DNA of 34,165 nt from an uncultured Saprospiraceae bacterium (GCA_938018185.1 CALIIW010000190.1:1-34165); one strand, 5' to 3'; positions 23,446 through 33,650 are shown, numbered from the stretch's first letter. Translations and numbers: made by a program. The notes: generated from the sequence alone by a model not told the origin.

Positions 23446-24705
23446 ATGATTAGATTTATAAGTAAAAGGATGAAAGTTAGTCTACTCCTATTTTTTGTAT
23501 TTGCTTTACAGACTCAAGTACATTCCCTAATTGCTCATAGAAACATTCTTTGGAGAAATGGACAAATAATCAAAGTCAAATTTCTGGTCGAGGAGGATAA
23601 AGGCTATCGGGCATTTATAGCTAGTATTGCAAAATCTTGGGAGAAGCATGCAAATATTACATTTGAGTTTGTTTCGCATGAGGAGACCAAAGCGGACATA
23701 AATATATATTCCAACAATGAAGCCAATCCATCTAGTCAATTAGGAATAAATGCTAAGTATGTCAAGCAGTCCATGAATCTTCCACTTTATGATGAGTATA
23801 AAAAAATGAAAAAGGAAGATGAATCAGACTACTACTTTCTAGTTCTTCGCTCTGTAGTCCTTCATGAATTTGGTCATGCATTGGGCCTCAATCATGAACA
23901 TCAAAACCCCAATGCTGGTATTTGTTGGAATGAACCAATGGTATACAAAATGTGCGCAGACTCAAAGCCACAAATGCAAGAATGTAAATCCAATTGGTTG
24001 GAACCTAAAACTGGATCTGATCTCATTTCTTCTGCCTATGATAGATATTCTATAATGCATTATAGAATTAAAAATAAATTAACTTCTTGTGATTATGATG
24101 CACCTTGGAACACAGATCTTTCTATGATGGATAAGAGATGGGTTCATTTCTTGTATCCTTTTCCAGATGGTATAGACAATTCGGTAGTTAGGAAATTTAA
24201 GGTTAATTCAACGGAAATAAAATTAACGGAGTTTGAGGATGAATGGGGCAATGATGCGCTTGAAATTTATGGTAGTATTGGAATTATTAACACACAAGAT
24301 TTAGAGCAAGAGTGTTATCATGATCTTTCTTTTCCAGGATGCTTTGAATCTTCTATGGAGCGCATTCAATTATTGATAGATATTTCAAAAAATCAAGAGG
24401 CTTATATTTCGATGGATAAATCTTCTGGGAGGTTTCTATCTAAGGCATCTTTTGATCACGCTGCCAATGATAAATATTTTCTTATTGTTCACCTATATGA
24501 TAAAGATTATCTAAATAGAGATGATCATTTTGTTTATTCTGCTGGAGGGTATAAGCATTTCGAATATTTAATTATACCTCTTGATTTGTTCCATAGGCAA
24601 AAATTTGGTATCCTTAGTTATAAAATATCGGACTCGAGAATTTATGGAGATATGGCGATTACCCTTGAGATTGATTTAGAAGAAGTATCATTGAGTGCTA
24701 GATAA
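23446..24705 (+). CDS. Secreted astacin-like (M12A) zinc metalloprotease
   Basis: This encodes 419 residues. A signal peptide with a charged start and a LLLFFVFAL core ends near Gln-Val-His-Ser; the ATG at 23470 would give a shorter version of the same signal. The protease domain spans about 30-235. Its zinc motif is HEFGHALGLNHEH, with His140, Glu141, His144 and His150, the long metzincin form ending in the His-Glu typical of astacins. The Met-turn is SIMHY (Met204, Tyr206). The preceding YNS-like strand and a Cys-rich stretch (C160, C170, C180) fit this family. Residues 240-419 form an unrecognised beta-rich C-terminal domain. No T9SS sorting tail is seen, so it probably acts in the periplasm or leaves by another route. 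Confidence 0.88.
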   Translation: MIRFISKRMKVSLLLFFVFALQTQVHSLIAHRNILWRNGQIIKVKFLVEEDKGYRAFIASIAKSWEKHANITFEFVSHEETKADINIYSNNEANPSSQLGINAKYVKQSMNLPLYDEYKKMKKEDESDYYFLVLRSVVLHEFGHALGLNHEHQNPNAGICWNEPMVYKMCADSKPQMQECKSNWLEPKTGSDLISSAYDRYSIMHYRIKNKLTSCDYDAPWNTDLSMMDKRWVHFLYPFPDGIDNSVVRKFKVNSTEIKLTEFEDEWGNDALEIYGSIGIINTQDLEQECYHDLSFPGCFESSMERIQLLIDISKNQEAYISMDKSSGRFLSKASFDHAANDKYFLIVHLYDKDYLNRDDHFVYSAGGYKHFEYLIIPLDLFHRQKFGILSYKISDSRIYGDMAITLEIDLEEVSLSAR

Positions 24706-24965
24706 TAAGCACAGCTATAATTATCGCCAAATTGTGTGAAAATTTCGATATTAGCCTAATAAATTAGACACTCTTGTGTTAATTTATACAAAATTGTAAT
24801 ATTTCTTTACCTGCTGCAACGTTTTTAAATCCAAAAGCATTAGTATTAATGTGATCTTTCCTTTTAGCTCTGATCATACATACTAACTAAGGATTAAAAG
24901 TGTAAGTGCTTTTAACAAGTAAATTGAATATTAATTTTTTTATAGTAAACAAGCAAATCGAAGCC

Positions 24966-27900
24966 ATGACAAGACTATTACTTCTACCATTTATAATTTT
25001 AGGCTATTTTCAAGTATTCTGCCAAGTAACTCAAACGGCCAATGATGTCATAGAGCCTTATCAAAGATCTTTCAGACCCGCAAGTAACATAGGATATTAT
25101 CCACCTTTCACAAACGAAGAATTAGCAAATCTCGCAGCTGGGAATGAGTCGGAAGATGTAAATGGCTTGGGCATCAAAACTTTAAGGCCTGTTTTACATG
25201 AAGCCTTTCTTGAAAAGTTTGGCTATGATTTTTTCAAACCTACTTTTGAACATTATAAACAAGTTGGTTTAGAAGAGAGCACCGTAGTTGTCGGCTTCCC
25301 TAGTGCAGAGCATCAGGATCCAAATTATTATTGTGAGGAAATTCAATCTGCCCTTTTTGATAATCTCTATACAGATATTTGGGACAATGGTGAAAATGGG
25401 ACTCCCGTTAATGATGAAAATTACTATGCTTTATACCTCTATAAAATGGTGGAGAATTATAAAGATGATATTAGGTTTTGGGAAATATGGAATGAGCCAG
25501 GTTTCGATTATACCAGAACGAAAGGTTTTCTTCCCCCTGGTGAAGCAGGTAATTGGTGGGAGAACAATCCAGAACCTTGCGACTATAAATTGAGAGCGCC
25601 AATCTTTCATTACATACGTATGTTGCGAATAAGCTATGAGATCATTCATACCTTCGATCCAGATTCCTACGTAACTGTTTCCGGTGTCGGATTTCCTTCT
25701 TTTCTAGATGCAATACTTAGGAATACAGATAACCCAAATGATGGATCCACCAATAATGATTATCCATTGAAGGGTGGTGCTTATTTTGATGTAATAGGCT
25801 ATCATTCTTATCCTCATTTTGATGGCAATCTAAAAGTATGGGATCCTGCAACGAGTTCGTTTATCTATTCTAGACATTCGGATGCGGCCTCTGAATCTAT
25901 TGCTAAAAGTAAAAATGATCTACAAGATGTTTTAGATAATTACGGTTACGATGGCAATACTTTTCCTGAAAAACATTGGACCATAACAGAAGTAAATCTT
26001 CCAAGAAAACAAATAAGTGATTACATAGGTGGAGAGGAAGTGCAAAGAAACTTTTTAATAAAATCTTACGTCGAAGCAGTAAAGTTAAATATACTGCAAT
26101 TGCACTTTTATCAATTGGCAGAGAAAGCGGATGACGAAAATTCGGGAGATGAGTTTTATTATATGGGCTTGTATAAAAATTTGAAACAAAATAATTTATA
26201 TGCTCAAGAGCTTACGGAAGGAGGCATAGGGATAAAGACTTGTTCGGATGAACTTTTTGGAAAAACTTATGATCAAACAAGAACAAATGAATTGCAATTG
26301 GGAAATCAAATAAATGGGGCTGCTTTTTTTGATATAAATAATAATTATACCTATGTGCTTTGGGCTAAGACAAGCGAAGATATGTCAGAGCAAGCCGATG
26401 CTAGTTATTCTTTTCCTTCTAGCCTAAATGTAGGAAATTTAAGAAGCCGTTCTTGGGATTTTTCAGATAATAAAAATGAATCCAATATTTCCAGTCAGAA
26501 TATAAGTTTATCTGCAGCTCCAATCTTTCTTTCAGAAAGTGAGTTTAGTTTTACTCCCACAGCTTGTAGGGGAGAAGGGGTGAATTTTCAGGCTAGCAAT
26601 ATGGATAATGAGCTAAATTATGCCTGGACCTTTGAAGGTGGTTCTCCATCTACTAGTGGTAATCAAAACCCAAGTGTCACTTTTAATTCTGCTGGTACCT
26701 TTGAGATAAGCTTGGAGGTTACAGATTTAATTGGAAATGTTCTTGGCTCGCAAACAGATAAAATAGAAATTTTAAATGCACCAGCAGCTCCTTTCATCTC
26801 TCAAGTATCTGGTCAGGTCGTCGTTTTTTCTTCCTTTTCTAATTCTAATACACTGGATTACGATTGGGATTTTGGAGATGGTCAGTCTAGCGCAGTAGCC
26901 AATCCTACACATGTTTATAGTAACGCTGGAACTTTTGATGTTGAATTGACAGTCTCAAATGAATGTGGGACTTCCTCTTTTGAAAATTCTGTTGTCATTA
27001 GTCAGCCTAATGATCCACCGATTTCATCTTCAGCAAATGATGCCATTTTACCATACGATGGGTATTTTCGCCCAGGTAGTAACTTAGGGTATTACGGCCT
27101 TCAATGGGAAGATGAGATGCTTGCAGATTTAGCTTCTGGAAATCCAAGAGAAAATATTCCTGGTGCTGGAGTTAAAGCATTAAGACCTTCTTTGCCAGAA
27201 AATTTTTTAGAAACCTATGGCTATGACTTTAGATTGGAAACTTTTGAACATTATCAAAATATCGGTAATTTGGATAATACCTTGATCGTTGGTTTTCCAT
27301 CAACTGCACATAGAGATCAGGTAAATCATTGTCAGTCTAAGCAATCGGAATTATTCGCTAGTATGTATGAAGATATATGGGATAATGGAGAAAATGGAAC
27401 GCCAGTTAATGATGATAATTACTTTGCCTTGTATTTATACAACACGGCAGTTTTGTATAAAGACTATGTGAAGTTTTGGGAAATATGGAACGAGCCAGGT
27501 TTTGATTTTACCAATATTAAAGGCTTCTTACCTCCAGGGGAACCTGGTAATTGGTGGGACAATGATCCGGATCCTTGCGATTACAAATTGCGAGCGCCTG
27601 TTCAGTATATGGTAAGAATGCTCCGTATTAGTTATGAAGTAATTAAGTCTGTGGATGAGGATGCATTTATTACCTTTTCAGGAATTGGGTTTCCTAGTTT
27701 TTTAGATGCTGTCTTAAGAAATACAGATAATCCCGAAGAAGGAGCTGTTAGTGCAAATTACCCTATGACTGGAGGTGCCTACTTTGATGTAGTTGGATTT
27801 CATTCTTATCCAAACTTCGATGGAAGCTTGAGGTCTTATGATTCAAATATTTCTGGTTTTATTTACGATAGAAATTCAGATGCTGCTGCAAATGGTATTC

Positions 27901-30900
27901 TCAAATCACAAGCTGATTTCCAATCTGTACTGGATCAGTATGGTTATGATGGAAATACTTATCCTGAAAAGCATTGGATCATCACGGAATGCAATATCCC
28001 AAGGAAAGACTTTGCGGGTGCCTTAGGAGGAGAGGATGTACAGATTAACTATGTTATCAAAACATTAGTAAAATCCAAAGTTGCTGATCTGCTTCAACTA
28101 CACATGTATAAAATCGCAGAAGAAGAGTCAATCGCAGATGCGACAAATGAATTTCAATCTATGGGCTTATATGAAGCTATAAAGGATATTCAGCCATCTG
28201 AGCAAATTATAAATGGGGAAGGCATTGCCTTTAAGACAGCCTCGGATCAATTGTTTCTGACTACTTATGACGAAGCTAAAACGACTGCAATGAATCTCCC
28301 TGCAAATATAGATGGCGCAGCATTTGTAGATCCAAATGGTAGTTACACTTATGTCCTTTGGGCAAAAACAACTTCTGACCTTTCGGAGATGGCAGCGGCG
28401 AACTATAGTTTTCCTACTTCTTTTAATATTGATGAATTAATAATAAAGGAATGGGATTTTGCAGTGGATGATAACACCTCAGTAACAGATGGTGAAAACA
28501 TAGCCTTAACTGGTAGACCAATTTTTCTAAGTGAATCTCTGGAGGCACCTAGCTTGCCACTTGCTCTTTTTGATGTAGATCAATCTGAGGGTTGCTTCCC
28601 ATTGACGGTTACTTACAGTTCGTTTTCTGAAACTGGGGATGATTTGCTTTGGCAATTTCCAGGAGGAACACCTGCAAATTCTACCGCTCAAAATCCTACT
28701 GTTACTTATGATGACCCAGGAACATATGCTGCAAGCTTGCTAGTTACTAATGCTTTTGGCGAACACTCAGCAACAGAAACAGCGGCAGTTTTAGTAAAAG
28801 ATTTACCAAAATTTTCCTACACTTACGATATTCAAGATAGGACGGTTAATTTTCAAAGCACTTTTAGCAATGGCAGCAATTTACTATGGGAATTTGGAGA
28901 TGGAAATACGAGTGCCGGTTACAACCCATCATATACCTATCCTGCAGATGGGACCTACACTTTTAGCCTTTCTGTGACTAATGAATGTGGTACTAAAACG
29001 CTTTCAGAAACCATTGCATTTGGACCGACTTTATTGGCTAACAACACTTCTGGTTGCGCTCCATTAACTACTAGTTTTACTGCCAATGAGGCAAATATAG
29101 AATCTGTTCTCTGGACATTCCCTGGAGGAGAACCAGCAACTTCAAACGAATTGGAACCCATTGTAACTTATAATAATTCTGGAACATTCAATGTTACTTT
29201 AGAAGTAACTACTTCCGAAGGAACCGAAACATTCACTGAAACAAATTTAGTTCAAGTTGCACAATCCCCTGAGCCATCTTTTGAGATGGAATTGAATTTG
29301 CCTAAAGTTAAGTTTATTAATAATTCTAATTTTGCAAATTCCTATACTTGGCAGTTTGGAGGAAATGGTTCATCCCAAGCATATAGTCCTACTCAAGTTT
29401 TTCCTCAGAATGGGGAATACGAAATAGAATTGACTGCTTTTAATGCCTGTGGTTCTGAATCAGAAACACAAACACTCAATATACAAGAAGCACCGATAGT
29501 TGCATTCACTGCAAGTAAAACAGCTGACTGTAAGTATTTTAGTTCTTACTTTGTTGATGAAAGTACTTATGGAACTGATGACAGAATTTGGATTTTCGAA
29601 GGAGGGATACCATATACTTCTACAGAACAATCCATTGTTGTTTCTTATCCCAATCCAGGTACCTATAATGTAGCCTTGATTGTTAAAAATCAATATGGTT
29701 CTGGACAAGCGGTTTTTTATGACATGATAGTTCATGAAGAAGACGAGCCTACGGCAGAATTTGATCATCAAAAAGTTGGACGGGAAGTAATCTTCGAAAA
29801 TCTTAGTTCTACGAATGCAGATTATTTATGGGACTTTGGAGACGGGCATAACAGTACTTCGCAAAACCCGATTCATGAATATGCGGAAGGAGGAACTTAT
29901 ACCATTACTCTTACAGTAGATAATGGTTGTGGGACAGATGAATTTAGTCAAACAATTTCAACAGGACCATCTGCATTTTTTGAATATACCGTTGAACCCG
30001 ATTGTCTTCCTTTAGTTGTTCATTTTGAAGATAAAAGTATTGGAGGAGTTAGCTCTAGGTCATGGAGTTTTCCTGGAGGGAATCCGAGTAGTTCAACAAG
30101 TACAAATCCAACAGTTACTTATAATACAGCTGGTACTTTTGATGTCTCTTTAGATGTTACCAATCAGAATGGAACAGACAATTATACAGAATCAAATATA
30201 ATAGTAGCCGGAACAGAACCAGATGCTAGTTTTTCAATTTTTGTAGAAGATCGAAAAGTTACTTTTACACCTGACGATTTAACCGCAGATGCTTATTTTT
30301 GGGAATTTGGTGATGGTGAAACTTCAAATGATGTCCAACCTGTGCATACCTATAATGACCTTGGAATGTATCCTGCAACTTTGACAATGACTAATGCTTG
30401 TGGTTTTGATGATCACCTAGTTATGGTAAATTTAAATGGAGCACCCTTTCCTGCATTCAGTTCAAGCACAAGCAGTGGATGTGCCCCTTTAGAAATCGAT
30501 TTCTTTGATCAATCCGGTGGTCAAGTAGATTTATGGCAATGGTCTTTTCCTGGCGGAAATCCAAGTTCGTCAAATACTGCAAATCCAAAAGTTCGCTATG
30601 ATAACCCAGGGGTCTATCCAGTTACACTCACCGTTTTTAATGGTGCGGATTCTAATGTAAGAATTGAAACATCTTATGTGGAAGTGCTAGGTGCTCCAGA
30701 TATAAATATACAAAGTCAAGTAAATGGAAATCAAGTTACATTTACAAGTTCAGATGAGAATCAAGAAGGTTATATTTGGCTTTTTGGAGATGGAAACAGA
30801 TCTTCAGAAGTTTCACCGACGCATACTTATTTTTATTCCGGTGAGTATGAAGTTACCCTTGAAGTGGAAACGAATTGTGGTTTTTTTGAATACACAGAAT

Positions 30901-31688
30901 TTGTATCTGTTTCTATAGAACCTAAAACTTATTTTGCTTCTGATAAGAATTCTGCTTGTGGCAGTTTGGAGGTGCAATTTTATGATCTTTCATCTCCAGA
31001 TGTGAGTTCTTGGGACTGGTCATTTCCAGGCGGTACACCAGCCAGTTCTACAATGCAAAACCCAATTGTTTCATACAATGAGGTAGGGTCTTATCCAGTG
31101 ACATTAACTACAACAAATGCAGCAGGAAGTAGCACGACAGAAATTGTCGATTTTATAAATGTATATGAAGACCCTGTAGCTGACTTTGATTATGTGATGG
31201 AAAATTCTGACGGAGCTGTATTGGTAGACTTTACTAACACATCTAAAGGAGCTGCGACTTACCTATGGGACTTTGGAGAGGGCCCCTGGACTGCTGATAC
31301 TGAAAATACCTTTCATGTTTATGAAGAGTCAGGAGAATATATAGTAACACTTACCATAGAAAATGATTGTGGAACTAACACAATTATCAAAACTATTATT
31401 ATTACTGTTGTTGCCACAGAAGATCATAGTTTAAATGGGGCGTTTGAAATTTTCCCAAATCCAAACGGTGGCAATTTTATTTTAATAGGTGAAGCTATCA
31501 TTGCTGATAAGCTGGATGTCTCTTTGAGTAACCTGCTTGGACAGCAAATTGAAACTAGGCAGTTAAACATACTTGATAATAAATTGAATGAAAGATTTGA
31601 GTTAAGCAGATTGCCAAAAGGGACTTACATTTTGAAATTATTTGCAGATGGAAAACAGAATACTTTCAAAATAATAATAGCGGAGTAA
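24966..31688 (+). CDS. Giant T9SS-secreted protein with two GH-like domains and fourteen PKD domains
   Basis: This encodes 2240 residues from the ATG at 24966, which gives the signal MTRLLLLPFIILGYFQVFCQ; a GTG-started frame from 24906 is less likely. Two homologous TIM-barrel-type domains (about 25-525 and 690-1195) each contain WEIWNEPGFD, with acid/base Glu177 and Glu843. Each also has a second Glu in ITEVN or ITECN (Glu342 and Glu1008), as in clan A glycoside hydrolases; the spacing is 165 residues in both. Two PKD domains separate them and twelve follow. PKD domains alternate between an FPGG type with a Cys and a W-x-FGDG type ending in N-x-CG. Residues about 2156-2240 (FEIFPNPNGGNF ... 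LPKGTYILKL) form a T9SS type A sorting domain. It is probably a surface or secreted polysaccharide hydrolase; the substrate is unknown. Confidence 0.92.
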   Translation: MTRLLLLPFIILGYFQVFCQVTQTANDVIEPYQRSFRPASNIGYYPPFTNEELANLAAGNESEDVNGLGIKTLRPVLHEAFLEKFGYDFFKPTFEHYKQVGLEESTVVVGFPSAEHQDPNYYCEEIQSALFDNLYTDIWDNGENGTPVNDENYYALYLYKMVENYKDDIRFWEIWNEPGFDYTRTKGFLPPGEAGNWWENNPEPCDYKLRAPIFHYIRMLRISYEIIHTFDPDSYVTVSGVGFPSFLDAILRNTDNPNDGSTNNDYPLKGGAYFDVIGYHSYPHFDGNLKVWDPATSSFIYSRHSDAASESIAKSKNDLQDVLDNYGYDGNTFPEKHWTITEVNLPRKQISDYIGGEEVQRNFLIKSYVEAVKLNILQLHFYQLAEKADDENSGDEFYYMGLYKNLKQNNLYAQELTEGGIGIKTCSDELFGKTYDQTRTNELQLGNQINGAAFFDINNNYTYVLWAKTSEDMSEQADASYSFPSSLNVGNLRSRSWDFSDNKNESNISSQNISLSAAPIFLSESEFSFTPTACRGEGVNFQASNMDNELNYAWTFEGGSPSTSGNQNPSVTFNSAGTFEISLEVTDLIGNVLGSQTDKIEILNAPAAPFISQVSGQVVVFSSFSNSNTLDYDWDFGDGQSSAVANPTHVYSNAGTFDVELTVSNECGTSSFENSVVISQPNDPPISSSANDAILPYDGYFRPGSNLGYYGLQWEDEMLADLASGNPRENIPGAGVKALRPSLPENFLETYGYDFRLETFEHYQNIGNLDNTLIVGFPSTAHRDQVNHCQSKQSELFASMYEDIWDNGENGTPVNDDNYFALYLYNTAVLYKDYVKFWEIWNEPGFDFTNIKGFLPPGEPGNWWDNDPDPCDYKLRAPVQYMVRMLRISYEVIKSVDEDAFITFSGIGFPSFLDAVLRNTDNPEEGAVSANYPMTGGAYFDVVGFHSYPNFDGSLRSYDSNISGFIYDRNSDAAANGILKSQADFQSVLDQYGYDGNTYPEKHWIITECNIPRKDFAGALGGEDVQINYVIKTLVKSKVADLLQLHMYKIAEEESIADATNEFQSMGLYEAIKDIQPSEQIINGEGIAFKTASDQLFLTTYDEAKTTAMNLPANIDGAAFVDPNGSYTYVLWAKTTSDLSEMAAANYSFPTSFNIDELIIKEWDFAVDDNTSVTDGENIALTGRPIFLSESLEAPSLPLALFDVDQSEGCFPLTVTYSSFSETGDDLLWQFPGGTPANSTAQNPTVTYDDPGTYAASLLVTNAFGEHSATETAAVLVKDLPKFSYTYDIQDRTVNFQSTFSNGSNLLWEFGDGNTSAGYNPSYTYPADGTYTFSLSVTNECGTKTLSETIAFGPTLLANNTSGCAPLTTSFTANEANIESVLWTFPGGEPATSNELEPIVTYNNSGTFNVTLEVTTSEGTETFTETNLVQVAQSPEPSFEMELNLPKVKFINNSNFANSYTWQFGGNGSSQAYSPTQVFPQNGEYEIELTAFNACGSESETQTLNIQEAPIVAFTASKTADCKYFSSYFVDESTYGTDDRIWIFEGGIPYTSTEQSIVVSYPNPGTYNVALIVKNQYGSGQAVFYDMIVHEEDEPTAEFDHQKVGREVIFENLSSTNADYLWDFGDGHNSTSQNPIHEYAEGGTYTITLTVDNGCGTDEFSQTISTGPSAFFEYTVEPDCLPLVVHFEDKSIGGVSSRSWSFPGGNPSSSTSTNPTVTYNTAGTFDVSLDVTNQNGTDNYTESNIIVAGTEPDASFSIFVEDRKVTFTPDDLTADAYFWEFGDGETSNDVQPVHTYNDLGMYPATLTMTNACGFDDHLVMVNLNGAPFPAFSSSTSSGCAPLEIDFFDQSGGQVDLWQWSFPGGNPSSSNTANPKVRYDNPGVYPVTLTVFNGADSNVRIETSYVEVLGAPDINIQSQVNGNQVTFTSSDENQEGYIWLFGDGNRSSEVSPTHTYFYSGEYEVTLEVETNCGFFEYTEFVSVSIEPKTYFASDKNSACGSLEVQFYDLSSPDVSSWDWSFPGGTPASSTMQNPIVSYNEVGSYPVTLTTTNAAGSSTTEIVDFINVYEDPVADFDYVMENSDGAVLVDFTNTSKGAATYLWDFGEGPWTADTENTFHVYEESGEYIVTLTIENDCGTNTIIKTIIITVVATEDHSLNGAFEIFPNPNGGNFILIGEAIIADKLDVSLSNLLGQQIETRQLNILDNKLNERFELSRLPKGTYILKLFADGKQNTFKIIIAE

Positions 31689-31694
31689 TCAACA

Positions 31695-31754
31695 ATGTTA
31701 AAATTAATTGCAAGTATTTTTTTATTGTTAAAAATGATTAAAAATTTAAATTAA
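31695..31754 (+). CDS. Possible 19-residue leader ORF before the lipoprotein
   Basis: ATG 31695 opens a 19-codon frame, MLKLIASIFLLLKMIKNLN, whose TAA (31752-31754) directly abuts the lipoprotein ATG. It resembles the first 17 residues of that lipoprotein (MKIIKFILALLIISNLN). It could be a remnant of a duplicated signal-peptide start, or chance in AT-rich sequence. There is no evidence that it is translated. Confidence 0.2.
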   Translation: MLKLIASIFLLLKMIKNLN

Positions 31755-32282
31755 ATGAAAATTATAAAATTTATTTTGGCATTGCTTATAATAAGCAACT
31801 TAAATTTATCCTGCAAAAGTGATGATGACGGTGAGCCTACTCCTGAAGAAATCATCGAATGCGTGTTTGTTCAAAATGATGCAGATCAAGACGGACTTAT
31901 AGATGCTACAGAAAGATCGATTATGGATGAATGCAGCGCAAATGCTTTAAGCACAAAAAGTGAGATAGAGAATAACTTAATAGGAGAATGGCTGCTTATT
32001 GGTCATGGAGAAGGTTGGATACCTATTTATTCTCAACCTTGTGGCTATATTACTATAACAGCAGATGAATTGGTATATGAAATTGAAGATGGGCAAGGAA
32101 AGAGAACCGAGACTTACTCTTGGACCATAGAGGAACGTGCTGGACCAAATGGAACTTATAATTTTTTGAGTTTATCTGACGATTACTACAATTTATTTAT
32201 TAACGAATTTTGTACTGATTACATGTATGGTGATGCCACACCTTCTGATGGGAATATGTATCTTTTTGAAAAAGTGAAATAA
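31755..32282 (+). CDS. Surface-type lipoprotein with a calcium-loop motif and lipocalin-like domain
   Basis: This encodes 175 residues. The lipobox ends at Cys20, followed by KSDDDGE. Lys-Ser-acidic residues right after the Cys match the lipoprotein surface-export signal described in Bacteroidota, so surface exposure is likely. Residues 42-53 read DADQDGLIDATE, an EF-hand or thrombospondin type 3-like calcium loop. About 72-175 starts NLIGEWLLIG and continues as antiparallel strands, as in small lipocalin-like lipoproteins. It lies 66 bases after the giant T9SS protein on the same strand and may be co-transcribed with it. A role beside the cargo protein at the cell surface is inferred only from position. 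Confidence 0.82.
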   Translation: MKIIKFILALLIISNLNLSCKSDDDGEPTPEEIIECVFVQNDADQDGLIDATERSIMDECSANALSTKSEIENNLIGEWLLIGHGEGWIPIYSQPCGYITITADELVYEIEDGQGKRTETYSWTIEERAGPNGTYNFLSLSDDYYNLFINEFCTDYMYGDATPSDGNMYLFEKVK

Positions 32283-32300
32283 CTAGATTCATTTTATATT

Positions 32301-32329
32301 AAACGCCAAAGCCGAATCGCTTTACGTTT
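32301..32329. terminator. Possible bidirectional terminator between convergent genes
   Basis: AAACG-CC-AAAGC and GCTTT-A-CGTTT form a two-part stem with a 6-base loop and a small internal bulge. A T-run follows, and the hairpin touches the stop codon of the minus-strand gene. It lies between the genes ending at 32282 (+) and 32329 (-). Confidence 0.5.
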
Positions 32330-33516
32330 TACTTAAAACTATAACTTGCACTAAAGTTGTAAAAGTGATGTGCTGTTTTAGCGGTTAAGTACAATGGGTT
32401 TTTATTGGCATCCATGGCTCCAACCGCAATTGAACTAGGAGCATTATCATAGAAATAAATATAATGAACAGATAGGGAGAATTGATCATTTAGAGAGATG
32501 TCAAATTGGATTGGAAAATCAACTCGATAATCTAACTCCATTTTACCATCCACTTCAGTTTCATACTCCCAAGGCATAGGTCCTTTTAAATAAGGACGAA
32601 TTCTGAATCTTGCTGCATCTGACACTCTGAAATCGATCGTGGGTCTGAGTTCCCATCTGAATTTACTAGTAGTTAAAAAATCATGCTGAAAAAACTGCCT
32701 ACCATTTTGAGTCATTAAGCTATCAGCGTGAGATACATTTTCAACTTCAAAAAAGAATCCAAGCATTAAGCCTAATCTTAAAGGAGAATTATTTTTTATA
32801 ATTGAATTGGTGATTCTTTTTTGTGCATTATTCAAAGCGCCAAAATCTGCCTCGGTTATGCCCCTCGCTTCTATTGGGACACAATTTTTTACATCGCAAA
32901 CAATTACTTTATTGTCTTTAGATTTAAATGAAATTTGTTCTTCGCAGTATTTGTCATATGATGCTTGAGAAGCTGGAAAGAGTTTTTTACCCCAATGTGC
33001 TAATATGATACCTGCACCTATTTCATAACGTTGGTTCACCCCAAGGTAGGCATCTGATCTTCTATTAATAAAAGAATAGCCTTCCGCAAGAAAAGGGTTC
33101 TTGCATTTTATAAACCGGTCATATGAAATTCTAAGATTAGAAAGATTTTCTTCCATCACGCCGTTGTCAACAGTTATATTGAGTAGGGTAGAGAATTCAA
33201 AATCTTGTGGATAAGAACCTTTCTTCAAACTGATGCCTCCATTTATTCTAAAAATGTTTGCATCTTCCGCAGAGTTTCCGATAAAGCCAAAAGCAGCGCG
33301 ACCTTTTAGTCTGTCAAGGCCTATCTCTTTATTTCTGATTTCTTTAAAAATTTTCCAAAATTCGTTAATAGAGTGGACTTGATCTCTATCCAATTTGCGG
33401 TAGGTCGTATCAGGGCTTAGCCCAATGAGTTTGTCTTGTAGTTTTACAAGTTCAGATTGAGACAACAAGCTAGAGGAACAAATAGCTATGGCTAGGAGAA
33501 TAGCAAATTTTTTCAT
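32329..33516 (-). CDS. Outer-membrane beta-barrel protein of unknown function
   Basis: This encodes 395 residues from the ATG at 33516, which gives a normal signal peptide (MKKFAILLAIAICSSSLLSQ). A longer frame from 33585 adds 23 residues without a signal pattern. After a helical segment near the N terminus, the protein is rich in alternating strands, with many aromatic girdle residues towards the end (RFRIRPYLKGPMPWEYE, LDYRVDFPIQFDISL, FSLSVHYIYFYDN). It closes with the strand HHFYNFSASYSFK, whose aromatic pattern fits an outer-membrane insertion signal. A stretch with two Cys (VIVCDVKNCVP) lies near residue 210. It is not obviously homologous to the barrels at 19544-23093. Confidence 0.8.
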   Translation of the reverse strand: MKKFAILLAIAICSSSLLSQSELVKLQDKLIGLSPDTTYRKLDRDQVHSINEFWKIFKEIRNKEIGLDRLKGRAAFGFIGNSAEDANIFRINGGISLKKGSYPQDFEFSTLLNITVDNGVMEENLSNLRISYDRFIKCKNPFLAEGYSFINRRSDAYLGVNQRYEIGAGIILAHWGKKLFPASQASYDKYCEEQISFKSKDNKVIVCDVKNCVPIEARGITEADFGALNNAQKRITNSIIKNNSPLRLGLMLGFFFEVENVSHADSLMTQNGRQFFQHDFLTTSKFRWELRPTIDFRVSDAARFRIRPYLKGPMPWEYETEVDGKMELDYRVDFPIQFDISLNDQFSLSVHYIYFYDNAPSSIAVGAMDANKNPLYLTAKTAHHFYNFSASYSFK

Positions 33517-33628
33517 TTCATTTGGTTTAAACAATACCATTCCAAAGTGGGGACTTTGGTAGATCAATTTATACAAAAGAAACAAAATTAGGGAGTACTA
33601 TTAGTATAAAGTGGAGGTGAATTAGAAT

Positions 33629-33650
33629 TTATCACTGAATTCAGTGATAA
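33629..33650. promoter_or_regulatory. 22-bp perfect palindrome upstream of the barrel gene
   Basis: TTATCACTGAA is followed directly by its reverse complement. It lies 113 bases before the start of the minus-strand barrel gene and after the rhodanese stop. There is no U-run and no loop, so an operator for a dimeric regulator is more likely than a terminator. Confidence 0.5.
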
